A stretch of 64,000 bases of DNA from Streptomyces agglomeratus (GCF_001746415.1 NZ_MEHJ01000001.1:8261023-8325022), one strand, 5' to 3'. Counted from the stretch's first letter, positions 37,191 to 45,300 are shown. Numbers and translations: made by a program. Notes: generated from the sequence alone by a model not told the origin.

Positions 37191-37228
37191 CGCCTGCTAC
37201 AGGTGTTGAGGAAGCGCGCGGTGTGACA
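37191..37228 (-). promoter_or_regulatory. Repeated promoter-like element, copy 3
   Basis: TGTCACACC (37220-37228) and ACACCTGTAGCAGGCG (37191-37206) on the minus strand keep the same 13-bp spacer length as the other copies. One arm of the palindrome differs by one base. A run of six A lies upstream of TGTCAC. It drives, by position, the whole type IV secretion operon. Confidence 0.75.
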
Positions 37229-37290
37229 GTCGGACCGAGGTTTTTTCGAGCAACTTCTGCGGCGCCCGATCCGAGGGGTGCCAGCGGCTC

Positions 37291-38244
37291 TCAGGCCGCG
37301 GCGCAGTACTGCGCGAGATCCGACTTCGCGCGCAGCATGCGAACGGCACGGCTGGCGTGCTGCCGCAGCAGGTCTCCCTCGTGACCCATGGACCGGGTCG
37401 TCATGTGCCGCTGGTCGGGGCGCTGCGAGGTGGACAGGTAGTACCGGGCGATGCGCTGCGCCTCGATCACCTTGAGCGCTCCGACCTCGACGGCCCACAG
37501 CAGCAGGTCGAGGACCTCCGTCCGCGTCTCGTGACGCGACAGGGCCGGCGCGTCGACGTCGACGAGCTCCATCTGGGCGGCCCGCACCAGCAGGTCGGCG
37601 AGCTCGACCGTGCGGTGCGGGGTGTCGGGGTCTTCGCTGGAGACGACGTGCGCGTATCGGGCGTGGCACTCGGCTGCGGCCAGGGGCGCGACGCCGGCGG
37701 CGAAGTCCTGGACGTCCTCCACGTCGTCGAGGCAGGAAGCCAGAGTGCGGCGGGTCAGCTGCAGGGTGTCGAGCGCGAGGTTGTTGAAGATCCGCCGCGG
37801 CCGCCGGTCGAGCGGGTAGGTGCGGACGACCTCGAAGGCAGCGCCCAGCACCGTCGCACACACGTCGTCCCACGGCAGGCCGTAGGACCTCCGCTGCGTC
37901 TTCGCCATCAAGACCGCCTTGGGCAGCAGGACCCGCACGGCTACCCGCCACGCGAGGTGAGCGTCGAAGCCGGCCCCGCCGGCCCACTCGACCAGCAGGT
38001 GCATCACGCGGTCGTGGCCGTCGAGGTCACCGCGGCGGTGGAGTTCGGAGATCTTGTCGACCACGTCCTGGGGGCCGGCCGCTCCGGCGAGGTCCGGGTG
38101 CTCTCCGGCCCACGCGGCGACGCGGTCCGCCGCCCGGAGGTCACGGCAGAGCGCGGCCCAGTCGCGGTTCATCACGGTGAGCGTGTCGTAGCGGGGCGTG
38201 GACTCGGAAGAGTCGAGTGCCGGGGTGTGCTGGGTGGTGGCCAC
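37291..38244 (-). CDS. Sigma-like regulator (317 aa)
   Basis: The start GTG 38242-38244 (VATTQHTPALDSSES) has AAAGGACGG upstream. The centre (LPWDDVCATVLGAAFEVV, DRRPRRIFNNLALDTLQLTR) resembles a sigma region 2 helix bundle. The C-terminus (VLDLLLWAVEVGALKVIEAQ, then DLLRQHASRAVRMLRAKSD) resembles region 4 with a helix-turn-helix. The match is by pattern only and it is not a canonical sigma factor. It lies just upstream of the secretion operon and could recognise the four promoter-like elements; that link is inference. Confidence 0.55.
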   Translation of the reverse strand: MATTQHTPALDSSESTPRYDTLTVMNRDWAALCRDLRAADRVAAWAGEHPDLAGAAGPQDVVDKISELHRRGDLDGHDRVMHLLVEWAGGAGFDAHLAWRVAVRVLLPKAVLMAKTQRRSYGLPWDDVCATVLGAAFEVVRTYPLDRRPRRIFNNLALDTLQLTRRTLASCLDDVEDVQDFAAGVAPLAAAECHARYAHVVSSEDPDTPHRTVELADLLVRAAQMELVDVDAPALSRHETRTEVLDLLLWAVEVGALKVIEAQRIARYYLSTSQRPDQRHMTTRSMGHEGDLLRQHASRAVRMLRAKSDLAQYCAAA

Positions 38245-38491
38245 GTCCGTGTCCGTCCTTTCGCGCCATCTGGTCTCGATGGCGCTCACACTCCCGACAC
38301 CCCCCTTGACCGCGGTCTGACTGCTCTCGCGGCGCGACAAGGTCAAGGGAAAACAGGCCTCGGCACCTGGATGTCCCGGGTGGGCAAGGGGGCCGTGGTC
38401 AAGGGGTGGCCCGGGTGGGCAAGGGGGTGGGTGCCCACCGGGTGGGGTGGGTGGGGGTGTGCCCCACTCCGGCCGGGGCCACTGGCCATGG

Positions 38492-40470
38492 ATGGACTTC
38501 GGGGCCGGTGCCGGCTCCATCCACTGGATCGGACGGAGCCCACCGAGTGATGGACCGCGCCCTCGTTGCGGGCTGCGTACATCCACGCACTGGCCACCGA
38601 GTGGGCTCGGCGCTCCCGCCCATCCACCCATCGCCATCGCGATGGACGCCATCGCCAACTCGGGTTGAGACCCGCGGGCCGCCATCACATCTGGACGTCG
38701 TTCTGTACCGCTCCGGTGCGCGCAGGGAGAGGACTACCCGGCCCCATTGGACCGGCCGCCCGTACCGGTGCAGTGCGCCAGCCTCCGCGGTTCTGGGTTG
38801 GAAACGTCCATGCCGTTTCCCCTTGACCTGGGTCGAGGTCAAGGGGAAACGGCAGATGCCCAGGCCCGTGGTCAAGGGGTGGAAGGGAGGCCGGTCAAGG
38901 GGGCGGGGAGGACAGAGGGGGCAGCACGAGAAGCCGCCCGCCTGAGGCCCACCCTGGGTGGGGCACGTGCCGCTTCCCGCCTCGTCCACCGTCCGCCATC
39001 GGTGGACGTCACCGGTGTACTGGGTTGGATGGAGCCCACTGTGCGGACGGACCAGACCCGGCCCATCGGGTGTCGTCCATCGGGTGGTGCGGGCCGATGG
39101 ACGACATCCGATGGCGCTGGTGGCTCTCCACCGAGTGGGTTCCATCGGTACGCGGAGCACTGGACGGAGCCCACTCGGTGCGCAGTGGCGGCGATGGGAG
39201 TGGACCCGCGAGTTTCCGGCGTGCTGCCCCGGAACGTGCGGAAGCCCGCCCCGATGCCGGGGCGGGCTTCCGCCGGTTGTCCGCCACTCACATCTCGGCG
39301 GCGTGCTTCTCACCCTTCGGCGTCAGTTCGACATCCAGCTCGTCGCTGCGGCGGGTCACGCTGACCCGAGATAACACCCGATGGCGCGGGCGGCACTCCA
39401 TCGGGTGGGCACCAAGGCGAACGCGGAGTCCTGGACGGAGTCCACCCGGTGGGTGGACTTCGGCGCCGGTTGCCCGCTCCGTCCACTGGATTGGATGAAG
39501 TACATCGAGTGGATGGACCAGGACCCATCGCGGGGTGTTCGGGTCCATCCACGCTCAGGCCCCGCGGTGCGCCGCCCGCCCACACTTCAGTCCATTGCGA
39601 TGGACGCCATCGCGAGGTCGGGCTGAAGCCCCGGGCTGCTAGCACTTCTGCACGGCGTTCCGCCCGCCCCGGTGCGCGCCCGGGAGAAGGCCTGTCCACC
39701 CCGTCGCTCGTCCGCTGTTCGGCTGGCCCGTGTCGAATCGGCTACCGCTGGCGTCGGTGCAGCGCCCCAGCCGCATCAGGTCCTGGACGGTGAGCGGCCG
39801 CCGGGTTTCCCCTTGACCTGGGCCGAGGTCAAGGGGAAACGGCAGGGCCACGGCCGCGGTCAAGGGGGGAGGCAAAGCCGGTCAAGGGGGGAGGGAGCTC
39901 GCGCGGCGAACTTGGTCAAGGGGGGAGAGAAGTGCGAGGGCACGTCAGAAGGTGCCGCCGGCGGACACCCCGGGTGGGTGACATGTCCCACCGCCCGTCT
40001 GGGCTTCGGGCAGACGCCGTCTCTCGCCCTGTCCGCCGGTTCCCATCGGTGGGCGCTACCGGTGCGCTGGGACCCGGGGGCATTGAGTGGAGTCCACTGT
40101 CGGGTGTCGTCCACCGGGGGAGTGGCTGATGGGCGACACCCGATGGCGAGGGCCGGACCCCACTCCACTGAGTGGGCTCCACCGCGCACACGGTGGAGCC
40201 CACTCAGTGCGCGGCGGCGGGCGATGGACGGCGGGTTGTGCGAGTGGACCGGGACGGAGGCGGCCGTCGCATCGGACTCGGTGGCCTCCACTCATCCTGT
40301 GGCCGCACCCCTCGGCCCCACTCCACGCCGGTGACTTCGAGGTGCTGCGGCGCCCGGCGATGGACGGTGAGATTCCCCTTGACCCGGACCGCGTGTCAAG
40401 GAGGATCCCGGCGGGTGGGGAAAGCCGGTCAAGGGGGCCTCCGCGCTACGAGGAACCCTGGTCCGGAACG
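38492..40470. repeat. Imperfect tandem duplication of a ~1-kb non-coding unit
   Basis: Copy A runs from about 38492 to 39440 and copy B from about 39453 to 40470. Shared blocks in the same order are: TGGACTTCGG-GCCGGT-(G)CC then CCACTGGAT; GATGGACGCCATCGC; the GGTGCGCGC region; TTTCCCCTTGACCTGGG then GAGGTCAAGGGGAAACGGCAG; ACCGGTG; GGGTGTCGTCCA; and CGATGGCG. The offset between copies grows from 961 to about 1035 bp through small indels. Confidence 0.6.
40166..40209. repeat. Perfect 19-bp inverted repeat (hairpin)
   Basis: CACTGAGTGGGCTCCACCG (40166-40184) and its exact reverse complement (40191-40209) are separated by six bases (CGCACA). A related but imperfect pair lies at 39129-39143 and 39166-39180 in the other copy of the 1-kb unit. 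No gene ends nearby, so a terminator is less likely than a structural or protein-binding role. Confidence 0.8.
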
Positions 40471-40598
40471 GCCGACGGGGCGCGGTGCGGTTGATGGGCC
40501 GAGCTCCGCCCTTCGGCGCCCGCGAGTGGGACGCGATCCGGCGGATGTGGCCCGGGGCCACCCGGGAGTGGCGAGCCTCGACGGGTGGAGTGGGCGGC

Positions 40599-42215
40599 TC
40601 ATGATGCGGCCCGCTCCATCCGGCGGGTCCGGCACCGGACGCAGAGGCCGGTGGAGCCGAGGGCCGGACGGGTGCATCCACTGCCGTCCCATCCCGCGCA
40701 CACTCCGGGGTGTGCCGACGGAAACGGACCACCGCTGGCCCGTCCACCCTCGTGCTCCTCTCGGCACGGCTTGCACCTGGGGGCCAGCTCGGCGCCGTTC
40801 AGCACCAGGACGGCGCAGCCGCACTCCGGGCACCGGCCCCGGGGAGCCGCGGGAGTGGACGGCTGGACGGGAACACGAGCAGGGACGGGATGGACGATGG
40901 CGGGGGTGGGCGCCTCGGGCTGCGCCGTGGCGCGGCGCCGGTCGCGGACGATCTCCTCGCACACTGAGCACCGGCGGCCGCTGCTCCACAGGACGCCGGC
41001 CTCGCAGTCGAAGATGCCGCAGCCCCAGTGGGGCAGGCCGACACCGAGGATCCACCGGCCGGGATCGCGGATCTCGTCGGAGAAGGTGCGGCAGACCCGC
41101 GTCTGGAGGCGCTGCCGCAGACGGGCGTCGTCGACGCCGGAGCGCAACTGTCGGCCGACTTCCCGGGCGATGCGCCGCTGCATGTAGACGCTGGTCTGCC
41201 GGTAGAGCCAGTGGACCGGCTCAAGGACGGCGTGCACCCGGGCGCTGATGCTCAGACCGGGTCCGGCGTAGGTGCTGGTGGTGTTGGTCAAGGGGGTCTG
41301 GTGGTCATCCGCGCGCAGCGCGAGCCCGCCTTCGCCTTCGCCGTGCGACGGTTGCAGACCGCGGTTTTCCACACCTTCACCTACCTGTACCTCGCCTACG
41401 GCGGGTGAGAAGAGGGCTCGCTCGTCATCAGGTCGGTCAGTCCTAGGTTCTTCCTTAGTCGCGAGTGATCCCTCACCAGCCGACGAACCCGATCCCTCAC
41501 CAGGACCAGAAGTGGAGGAGGACGCGACGTCCGTGGAGAACGGTTGTCCACAGGCCAGGTCCTGAGCGGCGGGCGGGATGTCGTGAGCGACGAAGTGGTG
41601 GCGGCCGCGCACGCCAGCGCGCCGCTCCACAGTGATCCACCGCGTCGCCTCCAGCTCGTCGACGATCTCCCCGGCAGCCGCGGTGGTGAGCGGCTGGCCG
41701 GACCGTCGGCCGCTGTGGTGGTGCAACGCCCCTGCGATCTCCGACTCGGTGAGCGGGATCTCCTGGGCCTGGGCGTAGGCGATGAGTGCGTACGCGCGCA
41801 ACTGTCGCGGGGTGAGGTCCTCGGACGCCGCGACGGGGGTCCACACGAACCGCTCAGCCGAGGAGAGCGGCCGGGTACGTCGCACCGCCGAGGTGCCGCA
41901 CCCGCCGGGCAGGGAACGGCGGGTGGAGGACAGCTCGACGACGCCGTCGGGCCCGGGGCGCATCAGCTGGGTCATCCCGCGCTCGACGGAGGCCTTGGAC
42001 AGGCCCACGTACTCCGCTATGGTCACGGTCGCCGCCGTGCAACCCTCCGGACGCAACGCCAGCGCGGTGATCTTCACGTACGCGGTCACCGCGACGTCGG
42101 CGTAGTGCGGGTTGGCGACGAGGCGCAGGGGCACCTTCACGCGCTGACGGCGCTGCGGGCGCGCCTGATCGCCCGCCGGCGGCGGGCTGCTCGGTACTGC
42201 TGCTGTGCGGAGCAC
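40599..42215 (-). CDS. Rep-like protein with winged helix and zinc-finger C-terminus (538 aa)
   Basis: GTG 42213-42215 follows AGGAGAA. The N-terminal third has two helix-turn-helix-like parts (VTAYVKITALALRPEG, TIAEYVGLSKASVERGMTQL; ALIAYAQAQEIPLTESEIAG). A Gly/Ser/Glu-rich linker holds a GGTCAAGGGG box in its DNA. The C-terminal part carries Cys pairs (CGIFDC, CSVCEEI, CPECGCAV, CKPC, CVRC). HTH proteins of this kind next to iterons serve as replication initiators in Streptomyces plasmids. Initiator function is inferred from the layout and the flanking repeats, not from a recognised catalytic motif. Confidence 0.65.
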   Translation of the reverse strand: MLRTAAVPSSPPPAGDQARPQRRQRVKVPLRLVANPHYADVAVTAYVKITALALRPEGCTAATVTIAEYVGLSKASVERGMTQLMRPGPDGVVELSSTRRSLPGGCGTSAVRRTRPLSSAERFVWTPVAASEDLTPRQLRAYALIAYAQAQEIPLTESEIAGALHHHSGRRSGQPLTTAAAGEIVDELEATRWITVERRAGVRGRHHFVAHDIPPAAQDLACGQPFSTDVASSSTSGPGEGSGSSAGEGSLATKEEPRTDRPDDERALFSPAVGEVQVGEGVENRGLQPSHGEGEGGLALRADDHQTPLTNTTSTYAGPGLSISARVHAVLEPVHWLYRQTSVYMQRRIAREVGRQLRSGVDDARLRQRLQTRVCRTFSDEIRDPGRWILGVGLPHWGCGIFDCEAGVLWSSGRRCSVCEEIVRDRRRATAQPEAPTPAIVHPVPARVPVQPSTPAAPRGRCPECGCAVLVLNGAELAPRCKPCREEHEGGRASGGPFPSAHPGVCAGWDGSGCTRPALGSTGLCVRCRTRRMERAAS

Positions 42216-42345
42216 ACTTCTCCTGTCGCAACGGTGCCGCGGGGCGGCGACTCGGGTGCGCTGGGTCTCGACGGCGTCCGGCTAGGACGCGCGGTCTGGG
42301 GTCTGGCCAGGGGCACTCGGACGGAAGCTGAAGGAACGGGTCCTT

Positions 42346-42383
42346 CAGCTGCTACGGGTGTCGAAAAGGCCGACGGTGTGACA
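42346..42383 (-). promoter_or_regulatory. Repeated promoter-like element, copy 4
   Basis: TGTCACACC (42375-42383) and ACACCCGTAGCAGCTG (42346-42361) on the minus strand keep the exact 13-bp spacer. This is the most diverged copy: the palindrome arms are broken, but the GTAGCAG core is kept. It stands 130 bp before the rep-like start codon. Confidence 0.65.
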
Positions 42384-42629
42384 GTCCGGCCGAGAAAATC
42401 CCTGGCGAGCTTGTGACCTGCGGGTCAAGGGGGTGTCCGGGGTGGCGGCAGGCCCCCTTGACCCGCCCCTTGGTCGGGGCGGTGAAGGTCCGTCGCCCGG
42501 GCGTCGAGAGCGAGACACCGGCCTTGCTGGTCAAGGGGGGCCGACCGGGGCTGGTCAAGGGCAGACCGCTGGACCGCTCCGCGCCGCGGCCGATCCCGGC
42601 CGGGGTGCCGACCGCGAGAGTGGACCGCC

Positions 42630-42971
42630 CTGAGCGACCTCCGCGCCCGCGCCTACCTCCGCGACGCCTTCCGCGACCTCGACGACCAGGACGAAGACGA
42701 CGACCCGCACCCCCATGACTGCGCAGGACGCTGCTACGGCACCGGCGAAGTCCTTACCGTGCTCACTTGGGAGCACCACGGCGACGGCATCTACACCCCT
42801 ATCCACCAAGAACCGGTCCTCTGCTTCGGCACCCCCACCGCCCACGCCCCGGACTGCGCCACCTGCGAGGGCCACGGCTTCACCTACACGCCCGGCTACC
42901 GCGAACTCTGCCTCGACGGGCGCACCTCCGACAGCGAGCCGGCCGCCACCCTGGCGTCGCAGGGAGCATGA
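42630..42971 (+). CDS. Small DnaJ-zinc-finger-like protein, start uncertain
   Basis: The frame ending at 42971 encodes LSDLRARAYLRDAFRDLDD, then HDCAGRCYGTGEV, CFGT and CATCEGHGFTYTPGY, with C-x-x-x-C-x-G-x-G-like spacing resembling DnaJ-type zinc motifs. The only standard in-frame start is GTG 42759, which would drop the first Cys pair. CTG 42630 (nine bases after GAGAG) would include it. The composition upstream of GTG looks protein-like, so a non-standard start is likely. It is divergent from rep. Confidence 0.5.
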   Translation: MSDLRARAYLRDAFRDLDDQDEDDDPHPHDCAGRCYGTGEVLTVLTWEHHGDGIYTPIHQEPVLCFGTPTAHAPDCATCEGHGFTYTPGYRELCLDGRTSDSEPAATLASQGA

Positions 42972-43062
42972 CCCCACCACGTCCCAGACGGCACAACCGC
43001 CGGCGCCAAGCGGCACGCCCAACCTGCGCCGGTGCCCCGGCCCGGGGACGCACCAACGGACT

Positions 43063-43224
43063 GTGATTTCTCCCCCTGACCCAAGAGAGGGAGAAATCTC
43101 CCCCACATCAACGGAGAAATCTCCCCCCACACACACGGCAACGGAGAAATCTCCCCCTGAGGGGGCGGAGATTTCTCTCCCCTCCCCAGAGAACCCACTT
43201 GCCGGAGGGGGTGATTTCTCCCCC
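43063..43224. repeat. Six GGAGAAATCTCCCCC-type iterons
   Basis: Copies start at 43063 (TGATTTCTCCCCC), 43090, 43113, 43143 (all GGAGAAATCTCCCCC), 43167 (GGAGATTTCTC) and 43211 (GTGATTTCTCCCCC). The core GGAGAAATCTCC is near-palindromic. Starts are 23-44 bp apart. The AT-richer cores stand out in this GC-rich DNA. Confidence 0.75.
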
Positions 43225-43300
43225 TTGCGTAGATGCCAAAGAGGAGAGGAATCACACCCCGCGAGAGCAGGTCTTGGCACCGCTGAACACGCCAAGGGGC

Positions 43301-43384
43301 CAGCTTGCTCTGCAACTTGCCCCACAAAGTGCTCTACAACTTGCTCTACAACTTGCCTTTCAGCTTGCTCTGCAACTTGCCCCC
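43301..43384. repeat. Seven tandem 12-bp repeats, consensus CARCTTGCYCTR
   Basis: Seven units follow one another without gaps: CAGCTTGCTCTG, CAACTTGCCCCA, CAAAGTGCTCTA, CAACTTGCTCTA, CAACTTGCCTTT, CAGCTTGCTCTG, CAACTTGCCCCC. The phase is exact over 84 bp. They lie 77 bp after the last GGAGAAATC-type box. In one frame they would read as a Cys-rich tetrapeptide repeat, which is not a plausible protein. Confidence 0.85.
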
Positions 43385-43489
43385 ACGCTGCGCCCCCGAC
43401 AGGCAAAACTGCACTTCAACGGGACGGTCAAGGGGGCCTGCGCGCGCCGACTACTTCTCTACGAGACCCCCAAGGGCATGAGGACACCA

Positions 43490-43790
43490 GCGAAGAGTGA
43501 CAGGAGAACGACGGTGGAGCAGGAGCCGGCTGGAGCGAGGAGGAGTACGGAACCGAGTCGGGACGGAGAGCAGAGGTGGGAGAGGACGAGAGGAAGGACG
43601 AGTGGAGGAACAGCGTGAGCAGCAACAGCAATCGAGACGAAGGAGCCGAAGAGCATAAGAGCCGATGGGAACGAGGACGAGTTGAAGAAGACAGGAACAG
43701 AGGAGACAGAGTCAGACCACGACGTGAGAGGGCGAAAGGTGAAAGCGGGTCAGGGGAGCGGAGACGGTTCGGGGGCGAGGAGCTGACCCG
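43490..43790. other. Purine-rich (G/A) strand-asymmetric segment
   Basis: About 300 bp of the plus strand are very rich in A and G with few T, for example GGAGGAACAGCGTGAGCAGC and AGGAACAGAGGAGACAGAGT. Open frames here translate to Glu/Arg/Lys-rich low-complexity sequence. It adjoins the tandem repeats and may be an easily melted or RNA-priming part of the origin, or part of an untranslated transcript. Confidence 0.45.
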
Positions 43791-43906
43791 GTCGGCGAGG
43801 GCTGCCGAAAGCAAGCGGCCCCGCCCAGCGAGACGCTGAGCGGGGCGAGCGAGAGGTACGGGGGAGGAGGGGGCGCGCTCGGGAGGGACGGCCGGGGCGC
43901 GGCGGC

Positions 43907-44071
43907 CTACCCGTCCGCACGGATCATCCGCAAAGCGGCGGCCCGTGCGCTGGATGTGACGCGCTCTGCCGCGCGGACTCGTACCGCCCGTGCTCGCAGG
44001 AACGCGGCGGCGGCCTCAGGGTCGCCGTTCGTTGCGCGGGCGAGCAGCTCGGTGAGCTTGTCGGTGGCCAT
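43907..44071 (-). CDS. Possible small helical protein (54 aa)
   Basis: The frame from ATG 44069-44071 reads MATDKLTELLARATNGDPEA to RMIRADG, an Ala/Arg-rich helical protein. It has GGGA about seven bases upstream. There is no family match, and short high-GC frames are unreliable. Confidence 0.35.
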   Translation of the reverse strand: MATDKLTELLARATNGDPEAAAAFLRARAVRVRAAERVTSSARAAALRMIRADG

Positions 44072-44345
44072 GGGATGTCCCTGCAATGTGCGACGGTCTG
44101 TGGCGATCAGGGGGCCGCCCGTGTCCTCTGCATCGCCCGAGCCCGTGGGCGTGCGGGAGCGACACAGACGGCCTGTGGAAGCCGCTTCCCGGCGGAAGCG
44201 ACGGCCTGCCCCCAACGGAGCGGGGGAAGCATGAGGAGCCCGCGAAGGCAACGACGTCCTCGGCCGGTGCGGCCGCCCCAGGACTGCGCGTGCAGCCGTT
44301 TCCTGTGGCAATCGGGGCAGAGGTCCGCCCGCTCGCGATGCGCCT

Positions 44346-44558
44346 TCAACTCCAACGGCGCTTGCGGCGCTTATCTGCGCCGGGTCGGTACCGACTCGTA
44401 TGGACGAACCCACATTCGTCACAGGTGTAAGTGTGGAACTGGCCGCCCTCGTTTCGGACAGACCTCAACTGCTTTCGGGTCTCACTCGCGCTCTGGTACT
44501 TGATCCTTCCTGTCGAGCAACTACGGGCCCAGTCAGGGATGGTGGTGTGGTCATTCAT
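44346..44558 (-). CDS. Small zinc-ribbon-like protein (70 aa)
   Basis: ATG 44556-44558 has AAGGAAG just upstream. The product reads CSTGRIKYQSASETRKQLRS and TYTCDECGFVHTSRYR, with one single Cys and one CxxC pair, ending in a basic tail. This is the layout of small zinc-ribbon proteins common in Streptomyces phages and plasmids. Function unknown. Confidence 0.5.
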   Translation of the reverse strand: MNDHTTIPDWARSCSTGRIKYQSASETRKQLRSVRNEGGQFHTYTCDECGFVHTSRYRPGADKRRKRRWS

Positions 44559-44691
44559 GAACTTCCTTGGCCGTTGGCTCTTCTCGGACTCCTAGCGGAG
44601 GATTCCTGGCGCGCGCGGTGGGGGCTGCGCCTCGTCCCGGGCCCCCGCCCCGGGCCCCTGGGAGGTCCGGGGGCGGGGTTGTGGTGGGCGC

Positions 44692-44723
44692 GGGCGGCCC
44701 CGTGGGGGAAAGGGGGGCCGCCC
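44692..44723. terminator. GC hairpin downstream of the 186-aa gene
   Basis: GGGCGGCCCC (44692-44701) pairs with GGGGCCGCCC (44714-44723), a perfect 10-bp stem with a 12-nt loop, 17 bp after the stop of the gene at 44740-45300 on the minus strand. Position and symmetry fit a terminator. Confidence 0.6.
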
Positions 44724-44739
44724 TGCCCTGGTCGGTGGC

Positions 44740-45300
44740 TCAGGCGGTCTTGTAGCCGTTCAGCCTCTCGACGAGCCCGGCGCGCTTGCCGTCGAGGAAC
44801 TTCGCGTACGCGGCCTCACGCTTCGGGGTGGCCTTGTCGGCCTGGTAGGTCTTGACCAGGCCGGTCACGAGGTCCCGGACCTTGTCGAACGTCTCCTTGT
44901 ACGGGTTCTCAGCCGGGGAGTTGGTCGGGAAGGCCGCCCCGAGGACGGCCTTGCGGAAGCGCAGCAGCGGCGCGTCCTCGCCGTTGGTCTCGGCGGTCAG
45001 GTCCGCCGGGTTGACCAGGTGGCTGCCCACCACGTAGGGCAGCTCGCCGTCACCGAGCATCGGGACGTCGGTCCGCCCGTGCCGGTCCTCCGGACTGCCC
45101 TTGCCGAACTGGACGTTCAGCAGACCCGCGACGGCCGGGGCCAGCTCCCAGTTCGGGTGGACCACGACCGCGCCGATCGGGAACGCGCCCTCCTGGAAGA
45201 CCTGGGACAGGTCGTAGACCGCCTCGCCGTTCTCGCCCGTCTCGACCGTGTAGGCGTAGGTGGCACCGGCCGGGGTGGTGAACGTCTGTGTACCGGACAT
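44740..45300 (-). CDS. Hypothetical protein (186 aa)
   Basis: ATG 45298-45300 has GAGGGG upstream; a clear promoter (45373-45401) and a downstream hairpin make it a single-gene unit. The product (MSGTQTFTTPAGATYAYTVE, FQEGAFPIGAVVVHPNWELA, ENPYKETFDKVRDLVTGLVK) has balanced composition and a Lys/Ala-rich helical C-terminus (YQADKATPKREAAYAKFLDG). No family was recognised. It shares its promoter type with the gene at 8234-8740. Confidence 0.75.
   Translation of the reverse strand: MSGTQTFTTPAGATYAYTVETGENGEAVYDLSQVFQEGAFPIGAVVVHPNWELAPAVAGLLNVQFGKGSPEDRHGRTDVPMLGDGELPYVVGSHLVNPADLTAETNGEDAPLLRFRKAVLGAAFPTNSPAENPYKETFDKVRDLVTGLVKTYQADKATPKREAAYAKFLDGKRAGLVERLNGYKTA

Larger units (their letters stand above)
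38245..40598. other. Long non-coding repeat region between sigma-like gene and rep
   Basis: No gene is supported in 2.35 kb although several frames are open. It consists of two diverged direct copies of a unit of about 1 kb, paired GGTCAAGGGG boxes, and many short inverted repeats built on GTGGAGCCCAC or GGTGGAC-type words. It lies beside the rep-like gene and may be part of the origin, a partition site or a transfer origin. Confidence 0.65.
38301..43435. repeat. Iteron-like GGTCAAGGGG boxes, about 20 copies
   Basis: Copies or one-mismatch copies start at 38341, 38397, 38837, 38870, 38893, 39827, 39858, 39880, 39914, 40427, 41286, 42423, 42529, 42552 and 43426. Inverted copies lie at 38301, 38819, 39809, 40375 and 42453. 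Some form inverted pairs 8 bp apart (38819-38846 and 39809-39836). One box (41286) is inside the rep-like gene. The density is confined to this 5-kb region, as expected for binding sites of a plasmid replication or partition protein. Confidence 0.65.
42972..43906. other. Non-coding repeat and purine-rich region upstream of rep
   Basis: Several frames are open on both strands but they translate to low-complexity repeats only. The stretch contains six GGAGAAATCTCCCCC-type boxes, seven 12-bp repeats and a strongly purine-rich segment. Together with rep it makes the best candidate for a replication origin in this window. Confidence 0.6.

Noticed and set aside
28763..37209. Very long open frames on the plus strand opposite the secretion operon (more than 1400 codons each)
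   Set aside because: They are antisense to VirB4-, VirB6- and TcpC-like genes with clear motifs; long antisense frames are usual in high-GC DNA. Their translations lack recognisable domains.
43063..43384. CRISPR array
   Set aside because: The repeats are too short and too close (12-bp units without spacers, or 15-bp boxes with irregular gaps) and no cas gene is present.
42715..43500. Plus-strand protein with Cys-rich tetrapeptide repeats
   Set aside because: The repeats arise from the 12-bp DNA array and all neighbouring frames are open as well; the translation is low-complexity throughout.
44107..44355. Minus-strand frame with LCPDCHRKRL
   Set aside because: One zinc-like motif only; the rest is Arg/Pro/Ala-rich and it overlaps the better-supported 70-residue gene.
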